Assembly (NCBI RefSeq): GCF_050946515.1
Contig: NZ_JBMNUX010000012.1
Span: forward strand, 13,588-77,587
Reading direction: 5' to 3'
DNA from: Tractidigestivibacter sp050946515
GTDB lineage: Bacteria; Actinomycetota; Coriobacteriia; Coriobacteriales; Atopobiaceae
Length of the DNA stretch: 64,000 nucleotides
Made by a program: the position numbers and the translations under genes. Positions 1 through 9,476 of the stretch are shown here, one piece after another (position 1 is the first letter of the stretch; the number at the start of each line of letters is the position of its first letter). The notes below the pieces were generated by a model that did not search any database, was not told where the DNA came from, and was given only the letters and a program-made list of their open reading frames with translations.

Positions 1-1092
1 ACCGAGGCCGACGTAATCATCTTCGTGGTCGACGGCTCCACAGGCGTGACCGACGAGGACGAAGAGGTCGCGCGCATCCTTCGCAAGCAGGACAAGCCCG
101 TCTTTCTCGTTGTCAACAAGAAGGACGACCCTGCGACCGAGGAAGACGGCCTGTGGGAGTTCTACGCCCTTGGGGTTGGCGAGCCGCGCCCGCTCTCGGC
201 AAGCCATGGCTACGGCACCGGAGACCTTCTGGACGACGTCGTCGCCGCCTTTCCGCCTGACGCCGGCGAAGAGGACGAGGAGGACACCCTCAACCTGGCC
301 ATCATCGGCAGGCCAAACGTGGGCAAGTCAAGCCTCGCGAACCGCCTTGCGGGCAAGAAGCGCTCGATCGTCTCGGACGTCGCCGGCACCACGCGCGACG
401 CCATCGACACCACCATCGAGTGGCAGGGCCAGCGCATCCGCCTGGTCGACACGGCCGGCATGCGCAAGAAGAGCCAAGTCCACGAGGACGTCGAGTACTA
501 CAGCCTGGTCCGCGGGCTTATGGCCATGGAGCGCGCAGACGTCTGCCTCCTTGTGATCGACGCGACGGTGGGCGTGACCGAGCAAGACCAGAAGGTAGCC
601 GGCATGGCCATCGACCGCGGGTGCGGCCTTGTCATCTGCCTGAACAAGTGGGACCTCATCCAGACCGACCAGGATCGCGACCACGTGATGGCCTCGCTCA
701 ACCAGCGCCTCTCGTTTGCCACATGGATTCCCTACGTGAACATCTCGGCGCTCACGGGGCGCGCGACAGACAAGGTCTTGAAGCTGGCGCTCAAGGCCCA
801 GGAATCCCGCTGCTCCGCCATCAAGACCTCGCAGCTCAACGACCTTCTCGCCGAGATTCGCGAGGGAGGGCACTCCGTCTCGTACAAGGGTCGCCGCCTC
901 AAGATCCACTACGCAACGCAGACGGGCACCAAGCCACCCGTCTTCACCTTCTTCTGCAACGCGCCCGACCTTGTGGACGACAACTTCGAGCACTTCCTCG
1001 AGAACCGCATCCGTGACCGCTTTGACCTCGAGGGCACTCCAATCCGCATGCGCTTTAGGGCAAAGGTCGAGAAGGGCGAGGTGGACCGCTAA
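1..1092 (+). CDS. der: GTPase Der (EngA), 5' truncated by window edge
   Basis: Der is a double-GTPase that helps mature the 50S ribosomal subunit. The reading frame is open from base 1, so the start codon and the G1-G3 motifs of the first G domain lie outside the window. NKKD (G4 of domain 1) is visible near base 118. The second G domain is complete: P-loop GRPNVGKSS, DTAGMRKK and NKWD. The last ~110 residues fit the KH-like domain. The stop TAA shares one base with the plsY start, which suggests translational coupling. Identification rests on the tandem G-domain layout and is secure. Confidence 0.97.
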   Translation, partial: TEADVIIFVVDGSTGVTDEDEEVARILRKQDKPVFLVVNKKDDPATEEDGLWEFYALGVGEPRPLSASHGYGTGDLLDDVVAAFPPDAGEEDEEDTLNLAIIGRPNVGKSSLANRLAGKKRSIVSDVAGTTRDAIDTTIEWQGQRIRLVDTAGMRKKSQVHEDVEYYSLVRGLMAMERADVCLLVIDATVGVTEQDQKVAGMAIDRGCGLVICLNKWDLIQTDQDRDHVMASLNQRLSFATWIPYVNISALTGRATDKVLKLALKAQESRCSAIKTSQLNDLLAEIREGGHSVSYKGRRLKIHYATQTGTKPPVFTFFCNAPDLVDDNFEHFLENRIRDRFDLEGTPIRMRFRAKVEKGEVDR

Positions 1093-1781
1093 TGGAATCT
1101 GTCGTCATGCCGACGCTCGCGTTCTGCGCGCTGGCTTACTTTGTCTGCGGAATCCCGTTTGGCATGCTGATCGCCCGCGCGCAGGGCGTCGACGTGCGCA
1201 AGACGGGCTCGGGCAACATCGGCGCGACCAACGTCGGGCGCTCTGTTGGCGCCTGGGCGGCCGTCCTGACCTTCCTTCTGGACGCGGGGAAGGGCTGGCT
1301 CTGCACGGGGCTTGCGAGCTGGCTCATTCCCATGCTGTCCGGGGTAGAGCTGAAGGCGTTTTCCCCTGGCTCGCCCTTTGACGTCTGCTTCACCTGCGTC
1401 TACGCGGCCTGCGTTCTGGGCCACGTGTTCTCGCCCTATCTCAAGTTCCACGGCGGCAAGGGAATATCGGTCGGCTTTGGCGCCGCGCTCGGCTTTGACC
1501 CTCGCATTTCCTTTGGGCTGCTCGCCGTCTTTCTCGTCTTCGTCCTTCCCACGCGCTACGTCTCCTTGGGAAGCATCTGCGCGGCCGCCTCTCTTAGCAT
1601 TTGGACGCTCTTCTTTGGCTACACCGTGCGAGCCATCATCCCTATGGTGATCGTTGCCGTCTGCGTCATCTGGGCGCACCGCTCCAACCTGAAGAAGCTC
1701 GCCTCGCACCAGGAGAAGAAGTTCTCGTTCCATCACAGCGACGGCGATGGCTCGTCGAGCAAGGGCGGCGACGCCAAGTGA
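1092..1781 (+). CDS. plsY: Acyl-phosphate:glycerol-3-phosphate acyltransferase PlsY
   Basis: PlsY is the integral membrane enzyme that moves an acyl group from acyl-phosphate to glycerol-3-phosphate, the first acylation of phospholipid synthesis. The 229-residue product has several hydrophobic helices and the family loops GSGNIGATNVGRS (near residue 38), FHGGKGISVGFG and SLGSICAA. A polar tail of ~25 residues rich in Ser, Gly, Asp and Lys follows the last helix and is longer than usual. The chosen ATG overlaps the der stop; a second in-frame ATG five codons later is possible. gpsA follows with an overlapping GTGA, so the acceptor-substrate enzyme and the acyltransferase are coupled. Confidence 0.95.
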   Translation: MESVVMPTLAFCALAYFVCGIPFGMLIARAQGVDVRKTGSGNIGATNVGRSVGAWAAVLTFLLDAGKGWLCTGLASWLIPMLSGVELKAFSPGSPFDVCFTCVYAACVLGHVFSPYLKFHGGKGISVGFGAALGFDPRISFGLLAVFLVFVLPTRYVSLGSICAAASLSIWTLFFGYTVRAIIPMVIVAVCVIWAHRSNLKKLASHQEKKFSFHHSDGDGSSSKGGDAK

Positions 1782-2806
1782 CGCGCGTTGCCGTCATAGG
1801 AGCTGGCTCTTGGGGCACCGCCATGGCGGGGCTTCTTGCTGCGTCGGCCGACGAGGTCACGCTCTGGGCAAGGAGCGCCGAGGCGGCGGAGTCTATCACC
1901 AGCAAGCACGTTAACCCCCGGCATCTCTCCGGCTACGCCCTGCCAATAAACGTCCGTGGCACCTCCTCTTTGGAGAAGGCCGCCGACGGGGCGGACGCAG
2001 TCGTCATGGCCGTGCCGTCCGCCTACCTCAGGGCAACCACCAGGAGCCTTGCCCCCTTTGTCTCGCCTGACGCCAAGGCGCTCGTGCTCACCAAGGGCAT
2101 GGAGCCAAGAACCCACGAGCTCATGCACCAAGTCGTGGCAGACGAGCTTGGCGACGCCAGCCGCATCGCCGCGCTCTCTGGGCCCAACCACGCCGAGGAG
2201 GTGTGCCAGGGCGTGGTCTCGGCGGCCGTCATCGCCTCGGAGGACGCCGACTGCGCAAAGTGGTTCCAGCGCCTGATCACGCGCCCGAGCTTTCGCGCGT
2301 ACGTGAGCGACGACGCCATCGGCCTTGGCTGCTGCGGGGCCGTGAAGAACGTCGTGGCCATCGCCTGCGGAATAGGCGCGGGGCTTGAGATTGGCGACAA
2401 CTCGCTTGCGCTTCTCATGACCCGCGGCATCGCCGAGATAGGGCGCGTGGTGGCGACGCTGGGAGGAAACCCCATGACCTGTATGGGACTTGCCGGCATG
2501 GGCGACCTGGTGGTCACGTGCACGTCTCGCCACTCCAGAAACCGCAGCTTTGGCGTGGCGCTTGCCTCGGGCGAGACGCTCGAGGGCTACGAGGCCAGGA
2601 CGCACATGGTTGTCGAGGGCGCGCGCGCCTGCGTGGCCGTCTCTGAGCTTGCCGAAGAGCGCGGAGTCGAGGTGCCCATAACCTCGGCCGTCAACGCTAT
2701 CCTGTATCAGGGGATGCCCATCGCCGAGGCAATCGACACGCTCCTCATGCGCCCGCCGCACGAGGAGTTCTATGGAATGGACGATGCACCGACAGATAGG
2801 GCATAA
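1778..2806 (+). CDS. gpsA: NAD(P)-dependent glycerol-3-phosphate dehydrogenase GpsA
   Basis: GpsA reduces dihydroxyacetone phosphate to glycerol-3-phosphate, the substrate of PlsY encoded just upstream. The N-terminus reads VTRVAVIGAGSWGTAMAG, a Rossmann GxGxxG. Later motifs include LSGPNHAEEV, the catalytic-lysine segment GCCGAVKNVVAIACG and GLAGMGDLVVTC, all typical of the family. The open frame extends further 5', but the GTG at 1778 overlaps the plsY stop as GTGA and gives 342 residues, a normal family length, so it is taken as the start. Confidence 0.95.
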   Translation: MTRVAVIGAGSWGTAMAGLLAASADEVTLWARSAEAAESITSKHVNPRHLSGYALPINVRGTSSLEKAADGADAVVMAVPSAYLRATTRSLAPFVSPDAKALVLTKGMEPRTHELMHQVVADELGDASRIAALSGPNHAEEVCQGVVSAAVIASEDADCAKWFQRLITRPSFRAYVSDDAIGLGCCGAVKNVVAIACGIGAGLEIGDNSLALLMTRGIAEIGRVVATLGGNPMTCMGLAGMGDLVVTCTSRHSRNRSFGVALASGETLEGYEARTHMVVEGARACVAVSELAEERGVEVPITSAVNAILYQGMPIAEAIDTLLMRPPHEEFYGMDDAPTDRA

Positions 2807-2860
2807 CGATAAAATCTTCAACTGAATAGCAATGGAGAAGCAACTAGGTTGGGAAGGGCA

Positions 2861-3547
2861 ATGTCACTGGATACGCGCAAAATTCTAATAGCTCCGTCGA
2901 TTCTTTCCGCGGACCTCGCTAACCTCTCGGCTGACCTCAAGCAGGTCGAGACAGCGGACTACGTGCACTTCGACGTCATGGACGGCCACTTCGTCCCCAA
3001 CCTCACCTTTGGGCCGGGCATGCTCGCCGCCGTCAAGGCAGCGACTGACGTCCCGGTGGACGCCCACCTCATGATCTCAAACCCCGACGAGATGGTTCCC
3101 GCCTACCTGGAGGCAGGCGCCGACATCGTTACCTTCCACCTCGAGGCAACCAACCACGCCAATCGCGTGGCCGCCATGATCCGCGAGCACGGAGCCAAGG
3201 CGGGAGTAGCCATCAACCCCGCAACGCCCGTCATCATGCTCGAGGACATCATCGACTACGTCGACCTCGTGCTCGTGATGAGCGTGAACCCTGGCTTCGG
3301 CGGGCAGAAGTTCATTCCAACGTCCCTAAAGAAGCTCCGCCAGGTCAAGCACATGTGCAGCGATCACCGCGTGTCCCCGCTCATCGAGGTCGACGGCGGA
3401 GTCAGCGAGAAGAACGCCGAGAAGATCTGCCACGCCGGCGCAAACGTGCTGGTAGCAGGCAGCGCCGTCTTCCATGCCGACGACCGCGCCAAGGCGATTG
3501 CCGCCATTCGCGCAGCCGGCGAGTCCGCAAACCAGCTGAAGGCGTAG
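2861..3547 (+). CDS. rpe: Ribulose-phosphate 3-epimerase
   Basis: Rpe interconverts ribulose-5-phosphate and xylulose-5-phosphate in the pentose phosphate pathway. The TIM-barrel motifs are clear: IAPSILSADLANL at the N-terminus, HFDVMDGHFVPNLTFGP, VDAHLMI, VMSVNPGFGGQKF and EVDGGVS, with the metal and catalytic His and Asp residues present. ATG 2861 has a purine-rich GGGAAGGG just upstream. An in-frame TTG at 2849 with GGAGAAG upstream is a possible alternative start. The product is 228 residues, normal for the family. A short 54-base gap separates it from gpsA. Confidence 0.95.
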   Translation: MSLDTRKILIAPSILSADLANLSADLKQVETADYVHFDVMDGHFVPNLTFGPGMLAAVKAATDVPVDAHLMISNPDEMVPAYLEAGADIVTFHLEATNHANRVAAMIREHGAKAGVAINPATPVIMLEDIIDYVDLVLVMSVNPGFGGQKFIPTSLKKLRQVKHMCSDHRVSPLIEVDGGVSEKNAEKICHAGANVLVAGSAVFHADDRAKAIAAIRAAGESANQLKA

Positions 3548-3551
3548 CACC

Positions 3552-4733
3552 GTGAGCGACAAGGACTTCATCTATCTTGACTACGCGGCGAGCGCTCCCG
3601 CAAGGGAAGAGTCGCTTGCTGCCGAGCGCGCCTACGAGCAGAGCCCGATCGCGGGAGCCAACCCCAACTCGCTCCACAGCTTGGGACGGGAGGCGGCGCG
3701 CCAGCTTGACGGCGCGCGCCGAGACCTGGCTCGCCTTGTCGGGGGCCGCTTCCGCCCCTCAGACGTTATCTTCACCTCGGGCGGCACCGAGTCGAACAAC
3801 CTCGCCCTCATCGGCCTTGCCGAGGGCGCGCGCGGCCGCGACCGCAAGAGGCGCCGCATTGTGGTCTCGGCCATCGAGCATGACTCGGTCCTCGACCTGA
3901 CCGGCGTGCTCCATGACCTCGGCTTCGACGTGACTCCCGTGAGCCCCGACCGCGACGGCCGCGTGAGCGCCTCGGCGCTCGAGCACGCGCTTGGGCCCGA
4001 CGTGGCGCTCGTCTCCATCATGAGCGCCAACAACGAGACCGGCGTCGTGCAGCCGGTGGCAGAGCTTGCCCGCGCCTCCCACAAGGCAGGCGCCGTGTTC
4101 CACACCGACGCGGTGCAGGCCTTCGGGCGCATCCCGCTCGACGTGGCCGACGCGGACGCCGTGAGCATAGCGGCGCACAAGATCGGAGGACCCGTTGGGA
4201 TAGGCGCCCTTCTCGTGCGCGGGCGCGTGCCGTTGCGTCCGCTCTCCTATGGCGGCGGCCAAGAGGCGGGACGGCGCGCAGGCACCCAAGACGTTCGCGG
4301 CGCGCTCGCCTTTGCCGCGGCGGCAAAGGCGTCGTGCGCAGACCTCGCGCAGACGCGAGCGCTTGTGGCAGGGCGAGCAAACCGCCTCTACCAGCGCATC
4401 TGCGCCCCCGGAACCGGCATAGTCCCCACGACGAGCGCCGTCGTGGACGAGGGACGCCTTCCCGGCATGGTCAGCGTCATGGCCCAGGGCGTCGACTCCG
4501 AGAGCCTCGTGCTGGGGCTCGACGACGCTGGCTTCGAGGTCTCCGCGGGAAGCGCCTGCTCATCTGCCTCGCTCGACGCGAGCCACGTGCTCACCGCAAT
4601 GGGCATCCCGCGCACGCTGGCGCTGGGGTCCCTGCGCATCTCGTTCGACGAGCGCGTAAGCCAGGAGAGCCTGGACGCATTCGCGGATGCCTTGCTCGAC
4701 CTTGTGGCCAAGCGCACCGGCCGAGCCAAATGA
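3552..4733 (+). CDS. Cysteine desulfurase, NifS/IscS-like
   Basis: This is a PLP-dependent class V aminotransferase-fold enzyme that takes sulfur from cysteine for Fe-S clusters or thio-modification of tRNA. The 393-residue product shows LDYAASAP at the N-terminus, NNETGVVQP, HTDAVQAFG, the PLP lysine in AAHKIGG (K210), the GTQD motif and the persulfide cysteine in SAGSACSSAS (C336). It starts at GTG 3552, four bases after rpe. No IscU, IscR or MnmA gene is adjacent, so the sulfur acceptor cannot be named from context. Confidence 0.93.
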   Translation: MSDKDFIYLDYAASAPAREESLAAERAYEQSPIAGANPNSLHSLGREAARQLDGARRDLARLVGGRFRPSDVIFTSGGTESNNLALIGLAEGARGRDRKRRRIVVSAIEHDSVLDLTGVLHDLGFDVTPVSPDRDGRVSASALEHALGPDVALVSIMSANNETGVVQPVAELARASHKAGAVFHTDAVQAFGRIPLDVADADAVSIAAHKIGGPVGIGALLVRGRVPLRPLSYGGGQEAGRRAGTQDVRGALAFAAAAKASCADLAQTRALVAGRANRLYQRICAPGTGIVPTTSAVVDEGRLPGMVSVMAQGVDSESLVLGLDDAGFEVSAGSACSSASLDASHVLTAMGIPRTLALGSLRISFDERVSQESLDAFADALLDLVAKRTGRAK

Positions 4734-4766
4734 CTGCAACCACCACCCACTGAGAGGGGACCAACC

Positions 4767-5501
4767 ATGACAGAAGCCGAGGCGCTCATTCGCCTGCAGG
4801 AGCTCGACATCCAGCTGCTGCGCCACGCATCCACGCTTGCCTCAATGCCGCAACAGAAGAAGATCAAGACCGTCGAGCTTGCCAAGCGCCGCGTCAACTC
4901 GGAGCTCAACAAGATCGTGGGGCAGCGCAAGGACGTCGAGACCGAGATGGGCGACGTCACGTCCAACCTCGACTACTACAACGCGAAGACCGAGGAGGTC
5001 AAGGCAGACGCTGCGGCACGCCAGGAGAACTACCGCCAGATCCAAGACCTCGAGGCGTCGCTCACCTCGCTTGCCAAGAAGGCCGAGAAGTGCGAGCACC
5101 GCCTTGGCGAGCTCGACCAGAGCCTCTCCAAGCTCAAGCTTGCCGAGAAGAACGCCCACCTTACGCTCGACCGCCTAGACCAGCAGCGCGAAGCGCTCGA
5201 CAAGTCGTTCGAGGACGACTCCGCCCAGATCAGGCGCGAGATCGTCTCGATGAACGACGAGCGGAACCGCGTCGTCGATCAGATCTCGCCCGAGACCATG
5301 GAGCGCTACGACGCAGCAAGGACCCGCTTCAAGGGCCTTGCCGTCGAGGTCCTGCACGGAAACGTGCCTTCGGTTTGCCGCGTCAAGCTGCAGCCTGCCT
5401 CCTACCACGACCTCATGCACGGCCCCGAAGTCTCCGAGTGCCTCTACTGCCATAGGATCCTGATCGTGCGCGGTCCTTTGGACGATGAGGAAGACAAATG
5501 A
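4767..5501 (+). CDS. Coiled-coil protein with C-terminal C4-type zinc ribbon (DUF164-like)
   Basis: The 244-residue protein is predicted to be a long antiparallel coiled coil (about residues 1-190, rich in Glu, Lys, Leu and Asp) ending in a zinc-ribbon segment around CRVKLQP and CLYCHRILIV. Actinobacterial relatives are often encoded near Nif3/DUF34 or RNase H genes and have no settled function. The first knuckle has only one Cys (PSVCRVKL), where a CxxC pair is usual, so metal binding may be altered or use another residue. It starts at ATG 4767 after GAGAGGGG. Its stop overlaps the coaBC start (ATGA). Confidence 0.85.
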   Translation: MTEAEALIRLQELDIQLLRHASTLASMPQQKKIKTVELAKRRVNSELNKIVGQRKDVETEMGDVTSNLDYYNAKTEEVKADAAARQENYRQIQDLEASLTSLAKKAEKCEHRLGELDQSLSKLKLAEKNAHLTLDRLDQQREALDKSFEDDSAQIRREIVSMNDERNRVVDQISPETMERYDAARTRFKGLAVEVLHGNVPSVCRVKLQPASYHDLMHGPEVSECLYCHRILIVRGPLDDEEDK

Positions 5502-6742
5502 TTGAGAACACATCCCAGGCGGTGGAAGGCAGGCGCGTTCTTCTCGCGGTGTGCGGTGGCATCGCCTGCTACAAGGCCGTAGAGGTCATGCGCGGCCTCC
5601 AAAAGGCCGGCTGCGACGTCCGCGTCACGATGACCGCAGACGCCGAGCGCTTCGTGGGCCCAGAGACCTTTGCGGCGCTCTCGAAGCACCCGGTGCTCGA
5701 CGACCTCTACAGCTATCCCGATTCCATGACCGGACACGTCGACCTTGCCAACTGGGCCGACCTCGCCGTTGTCGTCCCCGCCACTGGAAACGTGATGGCT
5801 AAGGTCGCGGCTGGCATCGCAGACGACGCGCTCACGACCACGATGCTTGCCGTGCACTCTCCCGTGCTCGTGGCCGCGGCGATGAACGTCCACATGTGGG
5901 AGAGCCCCGCAACGCAGGCAAACGTCCGCACGCTCGCCAGCCGCGGCATGCGCTTCGTCCACCCCGAGAGCGGGCTTCTCGCCTGCGGAGAGGTGGGCAC
6001 GGGCAGGCTCGCGAGCGTCGAGCAAATCGTCTCTTCGGCGCTCAAGATGCTTGCCGAGGCCAACGCGAAGCAAGACCTTGCTGGCATCTCGCTCATGGTG
6101 ACCGCCGGGCCCACGCACGAGAAGATCGACTCGGTGCGCTACATCGCAAATTCCTCGACGGGCAAGATGGGCTATGCCATCGCGGCCTCGGCCGCGAAGC
6201 GAGGCGCCGAGGTCACGCTCGTCACGGGTCCAACGGCACTAGCCACGCCGGCTGGCGTAAAGCGCGTCGACGTTGTCTCCGCCGCGCAGATGAGGGAGGC
6301 GGCCGTGGCGGCCTTCGCATGCTCTGACGCCGCGATCTGCGCCGCCGCCGTCGCCGACTACACGCCCGCGCACCCGGCAGACCACAAGCTCAAGAAGGGC
6401 CGCGAGCAGCTGACCTCCATCGAGCTCGTGGAGACGACCGACATCCTGGCCGAGCTCTCCGGCGCCAAGGGCAGCCGCGTGGTGGTCGGCTTCGCCGCCG
6501 AGACGGACGACCTCATCGCAAACGCCCAGGCAAAGCTCGCTCGCAAGGGCTGCGACCTCATCGTGGCAAACGACGTGTCGCGCTCTGACTCCACGTTTGG
6601 CTCCGACACCGACCGCGTCGCCTTCGTGTGGGCAGACCGCGTCGAGCAGATGGAGACCCTGCCGCTGGAGCAGGTGGCAGACGAGCTTCTCGACCGCGTG
6701 GCAGCGCTCATCGCACAAAGGAGGCGCAATGGGCGGCGATAG
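5498..6742 (+). CDS. coaBC: Bifunctional phosphopantothenoylcysteine decarboxylase / phosphopantothenate-cysteine ligase
   Basis: CoaBC catalyses two consecutive steps of coenzyme A synthesis: ligation of cysteine to 4'-phosphopantothenate, then FMN-dependent decarboxylation. The N-terminal CoaC half (about residues 1-190) has GGIACYKAVE, the active-site His in GHVDLANWAD, AAMNVHMWE and the catalytic Cys in LACGEVGTGRL. The C-terminal CoaB half begins at VTAGPTHEKIDSVRYI and includes NSSTGKMG, KLKKGREQL and VANDVSRSDSTFGSD. The 414-residue length is normal. It overlaps both neighbours, giving translational coupling to the zinc-ribbon gene and to nfo. Confidence 0.96.
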   Translation: MIENTSQAVEGRRVLLAVCGGIACYKAVEVMRGLQKAGCDVRVTMTADAERFVGPETFAALSKHPVLDDLYSYPDSMTGHVDLANWADLAVVVPATGNVMAKVAAGIADDALTTTMLAVHSPVLVAAAMNVHMWESPATQANVRTLASRGMRFVHPESGLLACGEVGTGRLASVEQIVSSALKMLAEANAKQDLAGISLMVTAGPTHEKIDSVRYIANSSTGKMGYAIAASAAKRGAEVTLVTGPTALATPAGVKRVDVVSAAQMREAAVAAFACSDAAICAAAVADYTPAHPADHKLKKGREQLTSIELVETTDILAELSGAKGSRVVVGFAAETDDLIANAQAKLARKGCDLIVANDVSRSDSTFGSDTDRVAFVWADRVEQMETLPLEQVADELLDRVAALIAQRRRNGRR

Positions 6743-7631
6743 CCAGACCAAAGGGACCTCGGCACAGCCAGTACGCGGCCCGCTTACCATAGGGCCGCAC
6801 ATCTCGGCGTCGGGCGGCTGGAAGGCGATGGGGGAGCGCGCCCTCTCGATCGGCGCCACCACCTTCGCCTTCTTCACCAGAAACCCCCACAGGGGCTCCA
6901 CGCTCAAGTCGCTCGACGAGACCGACCCCGCAGAGCTCGCGCAGCTCATGGAGGACAACGGCTTCGGCACGCTCGTCGCGCACGCGCCCTACACGATGAA
7001 CCTCTGCTCCGCGAAGCCGGACATCGTCGAGTTCGGACGCCAAATGATGGCGGAGGACATCGCCCGCCTCGACGAGGCCATCCCGGGCAGCTACTACAAC
7101 TTCCATCCTGGAAGCCACGTCAAGCAGGGCGCAGACGAGGGAATCCGCCTGATCTGCGAGGGGCTCGACCAGGTTCTGGTACCAGGACAGAAGACGCGCG
7201 TCCTTCTCGAGACCATGGCAGGAAAGGGCTCCGAGGTGGGGCGCACATTCGAGGAGCTCGAGCGCATCATCGAGGGAACCAAGCACGGAGACATGCTGGG
7301 CGTGTGCCTAGACACCTGCCACGTGTGGGACGGCGGCTATGACATCGTGGGCGACCTCGACGGCGTGCTCGACGAGTTCGACCGCGTGATTGGCCTTGAC
7401 CGCCTGTGCGCCCTGCATGTCAACGACTCAAAGAACCCCCGCGGCTCGCACAAGGACCGCCACGAGAAGATCGGGCAGGGCGAGATTGGACTTGAGGGCT
7501 TCAGGGGCATCGTCGCCAACGAGCGCCTGCGCGGCCTGCCCATGATACTCGAGACGCCGAACGAGCTCGAGGGCTTTGGCGCCGAGATACAGCTTCTGCA
7601 ATCAATGGCCTCAGAAGGGGCGAGAGCGTAA
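6729..7631 (+). CDS. nfo: Endonuclease IV (deoxyribonuclease IV, AP endonuclease)
   Basis: Nfo cleaves DNA 5' to abasic sites in base excision repair, using three metal ions in a TIM barrel. Metal-ligand motifs are clear: GPHISASGG, HAPYTMN, FHPGSH, LLETMAGKG, CLDTCHVWDGGYD and HVNDSKNPRGSHKDRHE. The open frame extends 5' inside coaBC, but ATG 6729 sits 4 bases after a strong AAAGGAGG and gives 300 residues, slightly longer than usual because of a ~20-residue N-terminal tail. It overlaps coaBC by 14 bases. Confidence 0.96.
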   Translation: MGGDSQTKGTSAQPVRGPLTIGPHISASGGWKAMGERALSIGATTFAFFTRNPHRGSTLKSLDETDPAELAQLMEDNGFGTLVAHAPYTMNLCSAKPDIVEFGRQMMAEDIARLDEAIPGSYYNFHPGSHVKQGADEGIRLICEGLDQVLVPGQKTRVLLETMAGKGSEVGRTFEELERIIEGTKHGDMLGVCLDTCHVWDGGYDIVGDLDGVLDEFDRVIGLDRLCALHVNDSKNPRGSHKDRHEKIGQGEIGLEGFRGIVANERLRGLPMILETPNELEGFGAEIQLLQSMASEGARA

Positions 7632-9464
7632 GTGGGAATTCTGATAGGCTGCGAGCACCTGAGCCACGAGTGGCCGGGCAAGCGCGTGCTTTCTGACCAA
7701 ACAATCGGCATCAACGAGGGCGAGAAGATCGGCATCGTGGGCAGAAACGGCGACGGAAAGTCGACGCTGCTGTCGCTGATCGCGCATCGCCTTGAGCCTG
7801 ACAGCGGGACAGTAACCTGGAGAAACGGCATACAGGTGGGCTTTCTGGGACAAGACGACGAGCTGGACGACAGCGCGACGGTCGGCTTCTCCGTCGTAGG
7901 TGACACTCCCGAGTACGCGTGGGCGTCAGACCCCAAGACCCGCGCAATCATTGCTGAGCTCTTGGGCGACGTCGACTGGGACTCGCCCGTCTCGACGCTC
8001 TCGGGCGGACAGCGGCGCCGCGTTGACCTTGCGCGCGTGCTCGTGGGCAACTGGGACGTCCTCTGCATGGACGAGCCCACCAACCACCTTGACATGCATG
8101 CCATCACCTGGCTTGCGGAGCACCTCAAGCGCCGCTGGCAGGACGGAACGGGCGCGCTTCTCGTGGTGACGCACGACCGCTGGTTTCTGGACGAAGTCTG
8201 CGAGCACATGTGGGAGGTGCACGACGGCCAGGTGGAGCCCTTCGAGGGAGGCTACTCCGCCTATATCCAGCAGCGCGTTGAGCGCGAGCGCCAGGCCCAG
8301 GTTGCCGAGGAGCGCCGGCAGAACATGCTGCGCAAGGAGCTCAACTGGCTGGCGCACGGAGCCAAGGCGCGCTCGTCCAAGCCAAAGTTCCGCATCGACG
8401 CCGCCATGGAGCTGATCGCGAACGACCCGCCACTCAGAAACTCGATCGAGCTGAAGCGCCTGGCCGTCTCGCGCCTGGGCAAGCAGGTCATCGAGATGAA
8501 GGGCGCCGGCTTTGCCTACAGAAACGACGACGGGAGCGAGAAGCGCGTCTTCTCAGACGTCGACTGGCTGATAGGGCCGGGAGACCGCTACGGCATCCTG
8601 GGAGAGAACGGCGTGGGCAAGACGACGCTGCTCAAGGTCATGACCGGGGCGCTCAAGCCCACCGAGGGCCACGTCAAGGTGGGAAAGTCGGTCAAGTTCG
8701 GCTTTCTGACGCAGCATCTGGACAACCTCAACGCCAAGGAGACTTGGACGGTCAAGTCGGTGCTCGCCGACTATCGCACCAACCTCTACATAGACGGCAA
8801 GCCCACGAGCCCCGAGAAGATGCTCGAGCGGCTGGGCTTCGACAAGCGCGAGCTCATGAGCCGCGTGATGGACCTGTCGGGCGGCCAGAAGCGCAGACTC
8901 GCCATCCTCTGCGTCCTTCTCGAGGAGCCGAACGTCTTGGTTCTGGACGAGCCAGGAAACGACCTGGACACCGACATGCTGGCTGTGCTCGAGGACCTGC
9001 TCGACACCTGGCCAGGGACCATGCTCGTGGTGACGCACGACCGCTACCTCATGGAGCGCGTGACCGACGACCAGTTCGCCCTGATAGACGGCCATATCCG
9101 CCACGTTCCAGGCGGCGTGGACGAGTACCTGAAGCTTCTGGACGAGAGCGCTGCCGCCACAGCGCAGGCCCCAGAGGGGCCACGAGCGCAAAGCCCGTCC
9201 CCAAAGGCAGAGAAAGCAGTAGGCTCTGGTAAGCTCTCGAACAAGGAACGGCGCGAGGCCAAGAAGCGCCACGACGCGGTGGAGAGAAAGCTGACAAAAG
9301 CTTCTTCGTTGCCAGACGAAATCAAGAAGAAGATGGCCGAGGCTGACCCTACGGACTACCAGGAGCTCGAAAGGCTGCAGAACGAGCTCAAAGAAGCAGA
9401 GGAGCAGATCTCCGACCTCGAGACCGAATGGCTCGAGCTGGAGGACCTTCTCGCAGAAAGCTAA
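7632..9464 (+). CDS. ABC-F family ATPase (Uup-like)
   Basis: This soluble protein has two ABC ATPase domains and no membrane segments. ABC-F proteins act on ribosomes or, for Uup, on branched DNA or ribosome quality. Domain 1 has GRNGDGKST, LSGGQRRRVDLARVL and MDEPTNHLD. Domain 2 has GENGVGKTT, LSGGQKRRLAILCVLL and a Walker B reading LDEPGNDLD instead of the usual DEPTNHLD. A charged ~90-residue C-terminal coiled coil follows an Ala/Pro-rich linker, as in Uup. GTG 7632 abuts the nfo stop. Total 610 residues. The Uup assignment rests on the coiled-coil tail and is tentative. Confidence 0.9.
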   Translation: MGILIGCEHLSHEWPGKRVLSDQTIGINEGEKIGIVGRNGDGKSTLLSLIAHRLEPDSGTVTWRNGIQVGFLGQDDELDDSATVGFSVVGDTPEYAWASDPKTRAIIAELLGDVDWDSPVSTLSGGQRRRVDLARVLVGNWDVLCMDEPTNHLDMHAITWLAEHLKRRWQDGTGALLVVTHDRWFLDEVCEHMWEVHDGQVEPFEGGYSAYIQQRVERERQAQVAEERRQNMLRKELNWLAHGAKARSSKPKFRIDAAMELIANDPPLRNSIELKRLAVSRLGKQVIEMKGAGFAYRNDDGSEKRVFSDVDWLIGPGDRYGILGENGVGKTTLLKVMTGALKPTEGHVKVGKSVKFGFLTQHLDNLNAKETWTVKSVLADYRTNLYIDGKPTSPEKMLERLGFDKRELMSRVMDLSGGQKRRLAILCVLLEEPNVLVLDEPGNDLDTDMLAVLEDLLDTWPGTMLVVTHDRYLMERVTDDQFALIDGHIRHVPGGVDEYLKLLDESAAATAQAPEGPRAQSPSPKAEKAVGSGKLSNKERREAKKRHDAVERKLTKASSLPDEIKKKMAEADPTDYQELERLQNELKEAEEQISDLETEWLELEDLLAES

Positions 9465-9476
9465 GGGACCACCCGC

